Of a stretch of 64,000 bases of DNA, positions 18,967 through 28,951 are shown piece after piece. The stretch lies in contig JADKGD010000013.1 of assembly GCA_016717145.1 (NCBI GenBank), positions 66,898 through 130,897 of the forward strand, written 5' to 3'. Under the pieces are notes generated by a model. The model ran no database searches. It was not told the DNA's origin and saw nothing but the letters and a program-made list of their open reading frames with translations. Within the stretch, counting starts at the first letter, position 1; every line of letters begins with the position of its first letter. The DNA comes from Saprospiraceae bacterium. Lineage in GTDB: Bacteria; Bacteroidota; Bacteroidia; Chitinophagales; Saprospiraceae. The translations under genes and the position numbers were made by a program.

Positions 18967-20941
18967 CTATAAACCAAATTGTTGGCGGTATGCCGGGTCT
19001 ATTTGATTAAAACCAAGCTGAATACTTTGTTGTAAGTCGGCTTTAGCTTCCTTCATCATATTTACACCAGCATATGTTCTTGAACGTTCATAAAAGTATA
19101 ATCCAATATTATTACTTTTTAAATTAAGTGCTTGTGTATAAGCTTCAATCGCTTCCATTGGCTTTTCCAATAACCTCAGTGCTCTTCCTTTTTCATACCA
19201 AAGGTCAGGATTATAAGGATTTAATTTTAGATAAGATGTAATATCCTGAACAGCAAGGTCATACCGTCCGGTAGTATTGTACATTATAGACCTGTTAAGG
19301 TATCCTACAGCATGATCTGGTTTAAGCTTTAATCCTGCATTAAAATCTAAAATTGCTTTTTCAATATCACCAAGTCTGGCATAAGTTGCCCCCCTATTAA
19401 CCAGGAATTCACCATCAGTGGGATCATACTTTATCGCTTTGTTATAATCATTTAATGCCAATAGTAGGGTATCCCTACCTTTAGCCAAATCAAAATACAG
19501 TCTTGCACGACTATTATAGGCTTGAGGCTGTTCATCTTTCATTGAAATTGTCTTATTGTAATCCGAAAGTGCTTCTGTATACATTTTTTTATCTCTGTAA
19601 AAGTTTGCTCGATTACCATAAGGTAGGGTAGTAGCCTGATAATATTTAAGCACATGGGACCATAATGTGCCGCTATCCTTCCAAATCTTATTTTGTTGAA
19701 ATGTTACAAAACCTATTAAAACGAAATAAATGCCCACCAAACTGAACAAAGTATTAGTTTTTTCAGGATATTTTGTTAAATAAGCATCCAGGTAATATCC
19801 GGCGATAAAAAACAAACCCAGGTATGCCATATATGTAAATCTATCGGCAAGATAACCCTGACCTGCAGCCAAAATCTGCAATAAAAATATTATATTAACA
19901 ATAAAAAATGAAAGTCCAAAAAACACTACTTTTTGTCCATTTTTATACGCTCGATACATTATCAGTATAACTATAGGGAAAATCAAAATAGAAGGCCAGA
20001 AGTACCATGGAAAATGATTTGGATATGGATAAAGGGGAGACATTCTGAATGGCACTACTAGCTTTATCAAGTAAATGATAAAACTAAAGGCACCAACAAA
20101 AAGACGTTCCAAAAAGTTAAAATTGGTTGTATCTTCTACTGTTGCAAGTGAACCAAACTCTTTAAGCATTTTTATACCATATAGTCCGGTCATGGCAGAC
20201 AATATAAAAAAAGGAATTTTATTGATTACCGATTTTATATGCCACTTCTTATCTATATAATAATCAACCGCCATCATACTAAGCGGCAATGAAACAGCCT
20301 GAATTTTGGACAATAGAGACAACACAAAAAATATTGTCATCCATACCCATCTGAAGTTATTTTGATCTTTTTTGAACTTAATATATTGTAAAAGTGCGGC
20401 AAGATAAAAAACGCCAAATAGAACATCTTTTCGTTCAGTGACCCAAGCTACTGATTCAACCCGCATTGGATGAATTCCGAATAATAATGCTACAAAAACA
20501 GATCCCTGCCATCCTAAACCTAAGAGTCCCGCTATGAAATAGACTAACAATACACAGATAAGGTGTAAATAAATATTGTCCAAGTGCCAGTAAATAGGTT
20601 TTTCAAAACCAATCCATTTTTTTTCAAGGGCAAATGTCCAAATTGTTAATGGGTTATAATTTCCTATAACACCAGAAGTAAATATGTCTTTGGTGTTATC
20701 CCAGAAATTCTTATCATCGATGGTCTGAACTAAGGGATTTTCATAAAAATTTCTATCATCATCCCAATTTACGAATTCATTATTTATAGCTGTCGAAAAA
20801 CAAATAAACGTAATGAAAACTGCTAAAATACCGGGCAACCAAGGTATTCCGGATTTTGGGGTAGGATTATTTTTCAGCTTTTTTTTGAACTCCGGAAGAT
20901 ATTGATTTGGCCTGTATATATTGATCCTTTTTTTTTGACAT
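18967..20941 (-). CDS. multi-pass membrane protein with C-terminal TPR repeats (TMTC-like), start frameshifted in a poly-A tract
   Basis: The N-terminal about 380 residues hold a dozen hydrophobic helices and an early luminal acidic segment (NNEFVNWDDDRNFYENP) resembling GT-C glycosyltransferases of the TMTC/O-mannosyltransferase kind. The C-terminal 230 residues are at least six tetratricopeptide repeats (YGNRANFYRDKKMYTEALSDYNK and similar). The only in-frame start codon near the signal region is TTG (20838). However, an ATG at 20941, just after a good promoter, reads MSKKK and enters the frame if the nine-A run changes by one base, giving MSKKRINIYRPNQYLPEF before the first helix. I prefer that longer start. 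The sugar substrate is unknown. Confidence 0.82.
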
Positions 20942-20964
20942 TTTGTATATGTATATTGCTATCG

Positions 20965-20972
20965 CAAAGATA
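20965..20972 (-). promoter_or_regulatory. -7 promoter element of the TMTC-like gene
   Basis: The reverse strand reads TATCTTTG (TAnnTTTG), ending 23 bases before the ATG at 20941-20939. This spacing supports the upstream start of the TPR membrane gene over the internal TTG. Confidence 0.5.
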
Positions 20973-21193
20973 GTTAATATAACTTAATTTTCATATATGA
21001 GCGATAAAAAATACAATTTTATAATAGATTTGGATTTAAAAATTAAACACCTTGCTTATTATTGCATTGTAATGTTTAAATTTGGTAATTCCAGCCAATT
21101 AACCAGCAATTTCAGTAATCTGATACATAAGCATAAACGAATAAATCAATGGTTGGACTTGCTTACTAATGTCTACATTTTAAATTTACTCAA

Positions 21194-21919
21194 TTATTTA
21201 ATCCATTTTTCCATCTGGGTAATAACAGCCACCATATCTTTTGGTAATGGTGCATATATTTCAATATTTTGATACGTAAATGGGTGGGTAATCACAAGTT
21301 TTTCAGCATGCAGCGGCTGTCTTGACAGAAGGGCTTTTTCTACTTGTTGTTTCCCCAAATGAAACTTCTTTTGTTTAATTTCTGATAAAAAAAATGCGTC
21401 CCGATTTCCATACAGAGCATCTACAATAAGTGGATTGCCAAGATATTGCATGTGCACACGTACCTGATGTGTCCTGCCTGTAAATATTCTAATATACAAC
21501 AGACTATATTTTTTAAAATTCTTAATAATTTTATAATCGGTGACACATTCTTTACCTCTTGGATGTACTAACATTTTACCTCTGGTAACTGATGATTCTG
21601 TAAGAGGCACATTTATTTGACCGCTTTCAGGAGAAGGCACACCATCGACAATTGCCATATAATATTTTTCGACATCTCTCGCCTCAAAACTCTTTGACAT
21701 TAGTCTATGGGTATTTGCATCTTTTGCAAAAAGATTAACTCCACTAGTAAACTTATCCAACCTGTGTACCGGGATAATGTCAGGATAGTCCGCTTGTAGC
21801 AAATTTACCAGATTTGGTATGTCTGTGTTAAATCTATCTGGAATAGTAAGTATTCCAGGTGCTTTATTGACTGCTATTAGATATTGATCTTCAAAAAGAA
21901 TTTCAAATGTTCTTTTCAT
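21194..21919 (-). CDS. RluA-family pseudouridine synthase
   Basis: A 241-residue enzyme that isomerises uridine in rRNA or tRNA. It has the catalytic HRLDKFTSGVNLFAKD motif (Asp of HRLD) and the later GRTHQVRVHMQYLGNPLIVDALYG region. There is no N-terminal S4 domain, so it resembles the short RluA/RluC-like forms. Its ATG overlaps the glycosyltransferase stop (ATGA, 21916-21919), which indicates translational coupling. The exact RNA target cannot be told. Confidence 0.93.
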   Translation of the reverse strand: MKRTFEILFEDQYLIAVNKAPGILTIPDRFNTDIPNLVNLLQADYPDIIPVHRLDKFTSGVNLFAKDANTHRLMSKSFEARDVEKYYMAIVDGVPSPESGQINVPLTESSVTRGKMLVHPRGKECVTDYKIIKNFKKYSLLYIRIFTGRTHQVRVHMQYLGNPLIVDALYGNRDAFFLSEIKQKKFHLGKQQVEKALLSRQPLHAEKLVITHPFTYQNIEIYAPLPKDMVAVITQMEKWIK

Positions 21920-22980
21920 TTTACACGTTCATTTATGAAAATACTGCTCCATGTTTTTTTGTTTCTGATAAAATAATCCCATATGATAGAACCTTCATAT
22001 CTTCCTGCTAGATTTGGAGGATTTAATCTATTGCGATTTATCATTCCACTTTCCATGTTGCGGCGTTCAAATATGAAAGGAAGATTGATATAAAAAGTAA
22101 TGTGTGCTTTTAGGATAGCTAAAGTCGACAAAGGCTTGCCTTCAAACAGGAATTTAATACCTGCAATGCCATCCAAAATAAGCTTAAGTGGTAATAACCA
22201 AATAAGTTTACCAAGAAATTCATTTTTAGTGAGTAGGTACAAGTTATTTCTGAAGTTATAATAGTCTTTCTTAGGATTTTGATAATCAAGCGTTCCTCCT
22301 CCAAGGTGAAAGACCTTACTTTTAGCTATAGCATACACTTTGTATCCAGCCAATTTTGCCCTCCAACAAAAATCAATTTCCTCCTGATGGGCAAAAAAGC
22401 ATCATCAAAGCCTCCAAGAGCCTTAAACAATTTTGTACGGCAAATCATAGCAGCACCACTTGCCCAAAAAATTTCTGCATCTGAATTATATTGACCAATA
22501 TTTGTTTCTATACTGTTAAAAACTCTGCCTCTACAAAATGGGTATCCAAGGATATCCAAATAACCTCCTGCAGCACCGGCATATTCGAACTTATTTTTTT
22601 CTTCCTGAGATAAAATTAACGGTTGAGCCACCCCTAATGATAAATTCTTTTCAAAAGCTTCGATGATGGGGTCAAGCCAATTCTCGGTGACTAGTACATC
22701 GGAATTTAGTAATACGATATATTCTGTAATTACATCTTTTAATCCCTTATTATAACCTTCAGCAAAACCGTAATTTTTTGAAAGTTCTACAATTTCAATT
22801 TCCGGATGCCATTCTCTGATATATGCAACTGAATCGTCGGTTGATTTATTATCTATTACAACGATGTTGAATTCGTATTTTGATGAACTATAATCCAACA
22901 TAGGCAAATAAGACTCTAAAAGTTCAAGCCCATTAAAATTTAAAATGACAAGACTTACAAGCGGATCTTTCTTTTTATTA
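21916..22980 (-). CDS. family 2 glycosyltransferase, frameshifted and joined in frame to RibF
   Basis: A GT-A fold glycosyltransferase of the rhamnosyltransferase-like GT2 group. The N-terminal half has SLVILNFNG, the VVIDNKSTDDSV nucleotide-binding loop, NYGFAEGYNKGL and the DxD-like LLNSDVLV, then SGAAMICRTKLFKALGGFDDAF. The reading frame breaks in a run of six T residues at about 22395; seven restore AFFAHQEEIDFCWRAKLAGYKV, the acceptor-site motif, and the protein continues to the stop at 21916 (FHLGGGTLDYQNPKKDYYNFRN). It lacks its own obvious ATG and is read straight on from ribF through AATAATAATAAAAAG. See the fusion finding for whether this is real. Confidence 0.83.
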
Positions 22981-23918
22981 TTATTAATTTCTTCAAGTAC
23001 TTTAATGGCTTCAATTTCATCCTTGCGAAGTTGGGTTTTTAGACCATCAAGATTTTCAAATTTTATATCTTCACGAAGGTATTTCAGTATGTGGATTTGG
23101 ATAATTTTGTCATAAATATTCTGGTTAAAATCAAATATATTGATTTCAATATTTGCTACGTTCTGATTGGTTACAGTTGGCCGTTTCCCAATGTACATCA
23201 TTCCTTCAAAAGTGATATTCTCCACATCAATTTTAACAGCGTAAACCCCTTCTTTAGGTATCAACTTCTCTTTTTCTGCAATTTGTAGATTAGCTGTGGG
23301 ATAGCCGAGTTTTGATCCTAACTTATCACCGTGAATGACTTTGCCGGTCAAAAGATAAAAACCTTTCAAAAACAAATTTGCATCTTCAACATTTCCTTCT
23401 AGCAAGGCTTTTCTAATTTTCGTACTGCTTATTGCGATTTCTTCAATTTCCTGTTTATAAATTTCAATAACCTGAAACCCTGCAGATTTTTCATATTCTC
23501 TCAATAAATCGATATGCCCGCTTCGATTTAATCCAAATCTGTGATCATATCCAATGACGATATATTTGGGCGAAAAGCTACTTATTATAAAATTCTCAAT
23601 ATACTCTCTGGGATCCTGTCTGGAAAATTCAAAAGTAAATGGAACCACCACCACATTTTTTATACCAAAATGATCAAGAAGCATTAATTTTTCGTCAAGC
23701 GTATTTAACAGACTTACATCTGATTCTTTAGGATCTATGACTTTGCGTGGATGCGGGTAAAATGTGATCACAATACTTTCACCATCAATTTCGCTGGCAA
23801 GTGACTTAACCCTTGACAGAATTTTTTGATGACCTACATGTACTCCATCGAAGGAGCCTATAGTAATGACAGCATTTTTAAAGTTGGGGAGTTCCTTTAT
23901 GTTTCTGTAAATGTTCAT
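22981..23918 (-). CDS. ribF: bifunctional riboflavin kinase / FAD synthetase RibF (in-frame with downstream GT2)
   Basis: Phosphorylates riboflavin to FMN and adenylates it to FAD. The N-terminal FAD synthetase domain has ITIGSFDGVHVGHQKIL, FYPHPRKVI and the GYDHRFGLNRSGHIDLL box; the C-terminal kinase domain has GKVIHGDKLGSKLGYPTANL and YIGKRPTV. MNIYRNIKELP (23918) is the best start, although the frame is open 18 codons further. About 310 residues would be normal, but the frame runs on without a stop into a glycosyltransferase, making 548 residues before that gene's frameshift. It faces mrp across about 150 bases. Confidence 0.92.
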
Positions 23919-24020
23919 GGATGTGCACAGAAGATTAATATTTCTTTCTATCTTGGTTGCAAAAATAAGCATCTTAAAGATAATTTTCCATTAGTTTTCA
24001 GATATTCTGAACAAATAACA

Positions 24021-24028
24021 TACTTTTG
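24021..24028 (+). promoter_or_regulatory. -7 promoter element of mrp
   Basis: TACTTTTG fits TAnnTTTG and lies 36 bases before the ATG at 24065. It overlaps the TTG at 24026 where the longest open frame would begin, so that codon cannot be a translated start from this promoter. Confidence 0.4.
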
Positions 24029-24064
24029 GACTTTATTGATACAATATCTGAATTAAATAAATAC

Positions 24065-25162
24065 ATGTTACCTGATAATAACTTAGTTGTTGAAGCCTTA
24101 AGAAATGTAAAAGACCCTAATACGGGAAAAGATATTATTTCCTCTCGTATGGTCGAAGATCTAAGGGTTGATGCTCATAATATTTCTTTTTCTGTTTTAC
24201 TTAAAACGAATGACTCGAAATTAAAATCAGCATTAAATTTTGCCTGTATGGAAGAAATAGGTAAAATATATCCTGATTCCGAAGTTCATATTCATTTAAA
24301 AATAAAACCTGAGGATGCTATAAGTAATGATTCTATATTGCCTCAAGTCAAAAATGTAATTGCAATTGCTTCAGGCAAAGGAGGCGTAGGTAAATCTACC
24401 ATTTCTGTTAATCTTGCTGTATCATTGGCTGAAATGGGCCATTCCGTGGGTTTAATTGATGCTGATCTTTATGGTCCTTCGATTCCCACTATGATGGGAT
24501 TGGTGGGTGAACGTCCTAAAATAGAGTTACTATACGGGAAACATAAAATAATTCCTTTACAAGCGCATGGTGTACATGTAATTTCAGTAGGATTTATCGT
24601 TGAACCTGAGCAGGCAGTTGTCTTAAGAGGACCAAGATTGGGAGGATTGTTGAGGCAATTTCTTCAGGATTGTTTATGGCCGGATTTAGACTTTCTGATT
24701 ATTGATCTGCCTCCCGGAACTGGAGATATTCAACTTACATTGGTGCAGACTGTTCCTGTTACCGGAGCAATCATTGTGACTACTCCGCAGGAAGTATCTG
24801 TCATTGACGCTGTTAAGGCAATGAATATGTTTCTATTGCCAAATATTAATGTACCCATTCTTGGCGTCGTCGAAAATATGAGTTGGTTTACCCCGGAGGA
24901 ATTACCTGAAAATAAATACTATATTTTTGGTAAGGGTGGAGGAAAAAAATTGGCTTCTATAGCAAATTCAACTATTTTAGGACAAATACCCATTGTGCAA
25001 AGTGTACGTGAAGGTGGGGACTCAGGCAACCCTGTATCGACCCAAAAAGAAAATTCACTTAAATCAATTTTTAATGAAATAGCCTCCAATACAATAAAAC
25101 AGCTTAATCTCAGACATGAATTATATGCACCCACAAGAATTGTAAAGGTAGAAAATAGTTAA
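24065..25162 (+). CDS. mrp: Mrp/NBP35-family P-loop ATPase, iron-sulfur cluster carrier
   Basis: A 365-residue protein with an N-terminal MIP18/DUF59 domain (VVEALRNVKDPNTGKDI), then the ATPase: deviant Walker A ASGKGGVGKST (residues about 102-112), DADLYGPSIPTMMG, LRGPRLGGLLRQFL and IDLPPGTGDIQLTLVQ. It is expected to carry and transfer Fe-S clusters. The CxxC pair found after ENMS in many Mrp proteins is replaced by WFTPEELPENKYYIFG, a form I believe is usual in Bacteroidota. The start at 24065 gives the family's usual N-terminus. NifU follows, fitting an Fe-S role. Confidence 0.93.
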   Translation: MLPDNNLVVEALRNVKDPNTGKDIISSRMVEDLRVDAHNISFSVLLKTNDSKLKSALNFACMEEIGKIYPDSEVHIHLKIKPEDAISNDSILPQVKNVIAIASGKGGVGKSTISVNLAVSLAEMGHSVGLIDADLYGPSIPTMMGLVGERPKIELLYGKHKIIPLQAHGVHVISVGFIVEPEQAVVLRGPRLGGLLRQFLQDCLWPDLDFLIIDLPPGTGDIQLTLVQTVPVTGAIIVTTPQEVSVIDAVKAMNMFLLPNINVPILGVVENMSWFTPEELPENKYYIFGKGGGKKLASIANSTILGQIPIVQSVREGGDSGNPVSTQKENSLKSIFNEIASNTIKQLNLRHELYAPTRIVKVENS

Positions 25163-25227
25163 CATTTAATAATAAATGAATTTCACGGTTTCTTGTTCTT
25201 TTTTAAAATAATATTTAACTTTGTCTT

Positions 25228-25491
25228 ATGTTAACAGAAGTTTATTCAGATATTCTAGATAAAGTCAACCACGCATTGGACGAAATAAGGCCTCATCTTG
25301 CGGTAGATGGCGGTAATATTGAAGTTGTAGAAATTACCAATGATTTGATTGTACGGATCAAATGGCTGGGTAACTGCGAGCATTGTTCCATGTCAGCCAT
25401 GACAATGCGTGCAGGTGTAGAACAGGCTCTAAAGTCTAAAATGCCTGAGATAAAAGCGGTAGAAGCAGTAAATGGTTTTTTTACTGTATGA
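25228..25491 (+). CDS. NifU C-terminal domain (Nfu-type) Fe-S scaffold protein
   Basis: An 87-residue stand-alone Nfu domain: HLAVDGGNIEVVEI, then the cluster-binding CxxC in WLGNCEHCSMSAMTMRAGVEQAL. It would hold a [4Fe-4S] cluster at a dimer interface and deliver it to apoproteins, plausibly with the Mrp ATPase encoded 65 bases upstream. The stop overlaps the pyrF start (ATGA, 25488-25491). TAACTTTG at 25216-25223, four bases before the ATG, would give an almost leaderless mRNA. Confidence 0.94.
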   Translation: MLTEVYSDILDKVNHALDEIRPHLAVDGGNIEVVEITNDLIVRIKWLGNCEHCSMSAMTMRAGVEQALKSKMPEIKAVEAVNGFFTV

Positions 25492-26300
25492 ACAGATCAG
25501 CACTTATTGATCAAATATTTCTAAAAAAGAGCTTTTTATGTATAGGACTTGATACTGACATCAGTAAAATTCCAGAACACTTAAAAAAGGCCGATGATCC
25601 TGTCTTTGAATTTAATAAAGCAATTATTGATGCGACACATGATCTTTGTGTTTCATATAAGCCAAATATTGCATTTTATGAATGTCAGGGTCCTAAGGGT
25701 TGGATATCTCTTGAAAAAACAATGAAGTATATACAAGATATTTCTGGTGACATTTTCACAATTGCTGACGCGAAACGTGGAGATATAGGTAATACCAGTA
25801 AGATGTATGCTAAAACGTTTTTTGATTATTTTAACTTTGATGCAGTAACAGTTGCTCCATATATGGGGCAAGATTCTATAACGCCATTCTTTGAGTTTAT
25901 GGATAAATGGGTCATTTTATTAGGTCTTACGAGTAACTATGGAAGTCAGGATTTTCAAGAAATTATAAATGAAACGGGTGATAAATTATACACATTAGTC
26001 ATTAGAAAAGCCCAGCAATGGGGGAATCCAAGTAACTTAATGTTTGTTATAGGCGCTACTCATCCGGAATCTTTTAAGGAAATCAGAGTATTAGCAAATG
26101 ACTATTTTTTCCTGGTTCCGGGAGTTGGGACGCAAGGTGGAGATATGAATTCAGTCGTAACAAATGGTAGGAATGCCGAACTAGGTTTGTTAATCAATTC
26201 CTCTCGAGAAATAATTTATGCTTCAAAAGAAAAAGATTTCCAAGATGCTGCACGCGCTAAAGCCTTAATCCTTAAACAACAAATGTCCACATATTTTTAA
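25488..26300 (+). CDS. pyrF: orotidine 5'-phosphate decarboxylase
   Basis: A 270-residue enzyme making UMP from OMP, the last step of de novo pyrimidine synthesis. It is the longer PyrF type found in Bacteroidota and Mycobacterium: FLCIGLDTDISKIPEHL, YKPNIAFYEC, the catalytic IADAKRGDIGNTS (Asp/Lys/Asp array) and LVPGVGTQGGD for phosphate binding. The start overlaps the nifU stop by four bases. Confidence 0.96.
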   Translation: MNRSALIDQIFLKKSFLCIGLDTDISKIPEHLKKADDPVFEFNKAIIDATHDLCVSYKPNIAFYECQGPKGWISLEKTMKYIQDISGDIFTIADAKRGDIGNTSKMYAKTFFDYFNFDAVTVAPYMGQDSITPFFEFMDKWVILLGLTSNYGSQDFQEIINETGDKLYTLVIRKAQQWGNPSNLMFVIGATHPESFKEIRVLANDYFFLVPGVGTQGGDMNSVVTNGRNAELGLLINSSREIIYASKEKDFQDAARAKALILKQQMSTYF

Positions 26301-26317
26301 TAAAATTATTTATTATA

Positions 26318-28582
26318 TTACTGTGTGATGATTAATTTTTTGTAGTATTTTTTACCACTAACATTTATTTCAACAAGATACATCCCCGCATTTATTCCCG
26401 TAATATCATTGCTGTAACCAGAATATAAATTTTTTACAAACCTGCCAAATGCATCCATTAGTTTGAAAGTGGTATTTGATTTATTAAAGTTAAGAAACAA
26501 ATAATTTATGGCTGGATTAGGGTACAATTCTAAACCTGTAAGATCATTTTCATTGGCATCAGGTAAGTTTGATATGCCTGATGACTTAAATATGGTATTA
26601 AAAAATGTTAAGCCTCCACGCTCATTTCCGACAGCCATCTCGTAGAAATCATCATTATCAATATCAGCCAAACTCATTTTTACTTTTCTTCCCATACTGA
26701 TATTTCCTAATTTACTGTCTTTCAAGGTAAAATTGCCATAAATATTTCCTTCAATGTGGTCATAGGACATAATGTTACCGGCTTCGATGCCTAAAAGCAT
26801 TAACAGTTTATCATTTTGTTTGATAAAATATGGAGCACCTGATTGTGTATTCGGATCATTTCCGTTACTATAAATATTCCCTACAGTTGTACTATTTGGA
26901 AAATTTGCAGGTCCATTATCAGGTAGTGGTATAAACACTGCTGCTTCTTTTGTACCTATGTTTTTAAAAAAATTCAATTCATTATTTTTTTCTCCCACGA
27001 CCAGGTCATTCAACCCATCTTCATCAAGGTCAATAATTTGCGGACTAGCATTTTGTCCGACAAAAAGATTAAAATAATTATAAACAGGAGCTTTAAATTC
27101 CATTGGTTTATTGGGGCCGGCAGAATTCTCAACATAATAGAGCAATCCTCGTACATCACCAATTACCAAGTCGAGATCTTTATCATTGTCCATATCGCCA
27201 ATTGCAGGTGCAAATCTTCCGGTAAACTCATTGAATTGGGAAAAATTAAGAAAATCTTCATCGGTTAGCTTATATTCCGGTTGGCTTTTTGAGCCGATAT
27301 TGGCAATAAGAAACATCCTGTTTTTCTTTATGCCATTTTTTAGCTGTATGCCATTACTTCCCATAATAATATCCTGAAGACCATCTGCATTATAATCTAC
27401 AAAAAGAGGATGACTCGCACTATTAAAATATGCCATTTCATCAACGAGAAAATTGTTTTTCTCAAATCTAAAAACAGGACTTGAATCAGTACCAATATTT
27501 TTATATAACCAAACATGATTTTCGGATTCTGAGGCAAAAGCCTGATTAGGGGTAACGATTAGATCACGGACATTATCTGCATCACAATCAACATAAAAGG
27601 CTGATAAAAAAACGTCAATATTGACGGGCATGTCATCTTTAGGAAAATTATTATCAATGCCAGTCATAAATGCACTCTCCAATGTCCCGTTATTAATTAG
27701 TAATTTTAATTTAGAGCTTGCGATATCACCAATTATAGCATCCATATCCTGGTCGCCATCAGCATCAAAAACACATATTGTAGAGCCAGAGTGTCTTATT
27801 CCGCTACTTCCGCCACTTATAATGCCGGAAGCGCATCCAAAGGCAGAGTTGCTCAATGTTATATCATCTGATTGAGAATTTTCCGCAAATTTACCCCAAC
27901 AGATATCTTTTCGCACATATTTTATTGAGTCAGCGCCAAGATTTTCTTCAAAACTTACATTTTGGTAATAAGAAGCATAACTTCCATCAGGCTCAAAACT
28001 TATAATATCCACATCACCATCAGAATCGACATCAACTACTGAAGGAAGGTCTACTGAACTTACATAAATTTGGGTGTAGCCGTTTGAAATAGGAAACATT
28101 AATATTTCTGGAATGCCATAATTAAAATTCAGACGACTAAATGTAATTCTTATCCCATCCATTTTACCTTTCCAAACCTCAATCGATCCGGGATAGACAT
28201 TTGAAGAAGTAAATATATCTTTTACCCCATCTTTGTTAAAATCAACAAGCAGTGCCCAGTTACGTAATGAAGGGAAAACGGAAATATATTCAGGAGCATA
28301 TTTAAATTCGTAATTACCAGATTGTCCTGTCTTAATTAGCGGAATTATTTGATCTCCATTCCTGTCAAAGACAAATAGATCCATCAACCCATCGTTATTA
28401 AAATCAATATTCGAAAATTGCCCACCTCTTAGACCTCCGGTATAAGGTAAATTAAGCACTTTGTTATTTTGTGTGTATGGGATATCTATCCTGTCAAAGT
28501 TTTGAGAACATAACGAAGAATTTAATAATACATTTACTAAAATACCTAAAAGGAGATTATATTTTTGGCGCATAATAAGCAA
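26318..28582 (-). CDS. secreted FG-GAP/VCBS repeat protein with T9SS type A sorting domain
   Basis: A 754-residue exported protein: signal peptide (LLGILVNVLLNSSLCSQ), then many FG-GAP/VCBS-type repeats recognisable by Ca-binding DxDxDGxxD loops (FNNDGLMDLFVFD, DVDSDGDVDIISFE, DADGDQDMDAIIGD, DLDEDGLNDLVVGE), and at the end a type A sorting domain (LELYPNPAINYLFLNF...GMYLVEINVSGKKYYKKLIITQ). It probably folds as a beta-propeller anchored at or released from the cell surface by type IX secretion. The ligand is unknown. It is transcribed alone and faces pyrF tail to tail. Confidence 0.9.
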   Translation of the reverse strand: MLIMRQKYNLLLGILVNVLLNSSLCSQNFDRIDIPYTQNNKVLNLPYTGGLRGGQFSNIDFNNDGLMDLFVFDRNGDQIIPLIKTGQSGNYEFKYAPEYISVFPSLRNWALLVDFNKDGVKDIFTSSNVYPGSIEVWKGKMDGIRITFSRLNFNYGIPEILMFPISNGYTQIYVSSVDLPSVVDVDSDGDVDIISFEPDGSYASYYQNVSFEENLGADSIKYVRKDICWGKFAENSQSDDITLSNSAFGCASGIISGGSSGIRHSGSTICVFDADGDQDMDAIIGDIASSKLKLLINNGTLESAFMTGIDNNFPKDDMPVNIDVFLSAFYVDCDADNVRDLIVTPNQAFASESENHVWLYKNIGTDSSPVFRFEKNNFLVDEMAYFNSASHPLFVDYNADGLQDIIMGSNGIQLKNGIKKNRMFLIANIGSKSQPEYKLTDEDFLNFSQFNEFTGRFAPAIGDMDNDKDLDLVIGDVRGLLYYVENSAGPNKPMEFKAPVYNYFNLFVGQNASPQIIDLDEDGLNDLVVGEKNNELNFFKNIGTKEAAVFIPLPDNGPANFPNSTTVGNIYSNGNDPNTQSGAPYFIKQNDKLLMLLGIEAGNIMSYDHIEGNIYGNFTLKDSKLGNISMGRKVKMSLADIDNDDFYEMAVGNERGGLTFFNTIFKSSGISNLPDANENDLTGLELYPNPAINYLFLNFNKSNTTFKLMDAFGRFVKNLYSGYSNDITGINAGMYLVEINVSGKKYYKKLIITQ

Positions 28583-28951
28583 TTTTATAGCTTGAGTTTT
28601 ATTAGAACAAGATTAAACAACATATTGAACATATCAATCTTTTTATTTGTTCTGAGTTAAAACTGCATTTAATTGTTATGTGGACTTTTGCAATAGAAGC
28701 ATATTATTTTACTTTAATATTTTTGCACTGTGGTTTGACAGTTAACAGGGCTCTAAGTTGTTTCCAAACATGAAAGTTTAAAATTATTTGTATAATATTT
28801 TCGAAATTATTTTTTTACAAATATCTGTAAATGTTAATAATTTATTATCAAGTAAAAATAAATAATTACTTTTATACATTTTAACGGGTGTTGAACCTGG
28901 AGCAGTCATTTTTATCTTTATTATCAAATTTAATACAAACAATTTTTTGCA
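28583..28951. other. 369-base divergent intergenic region before fabH
   Basis: No gene is seen. It carries the promoters of the FG-GAP gene (leftward) and fabH (rightward). A match to TAnnTTTG (TATTTTTG, 28718-28725) on the + strand lies 227 bases before the fabH ATG and would imply a long leader. No convincing riboswitch or hairpin was found. Confidence 0.5.

Noticed and set aside
20997..21272. 91-residue ORF between the TMTC-like gene and rluA
   Set aside because: It overlaps the conserved end of rluA on the other strand and shows no family features; the unique part is AT-rich spacer.
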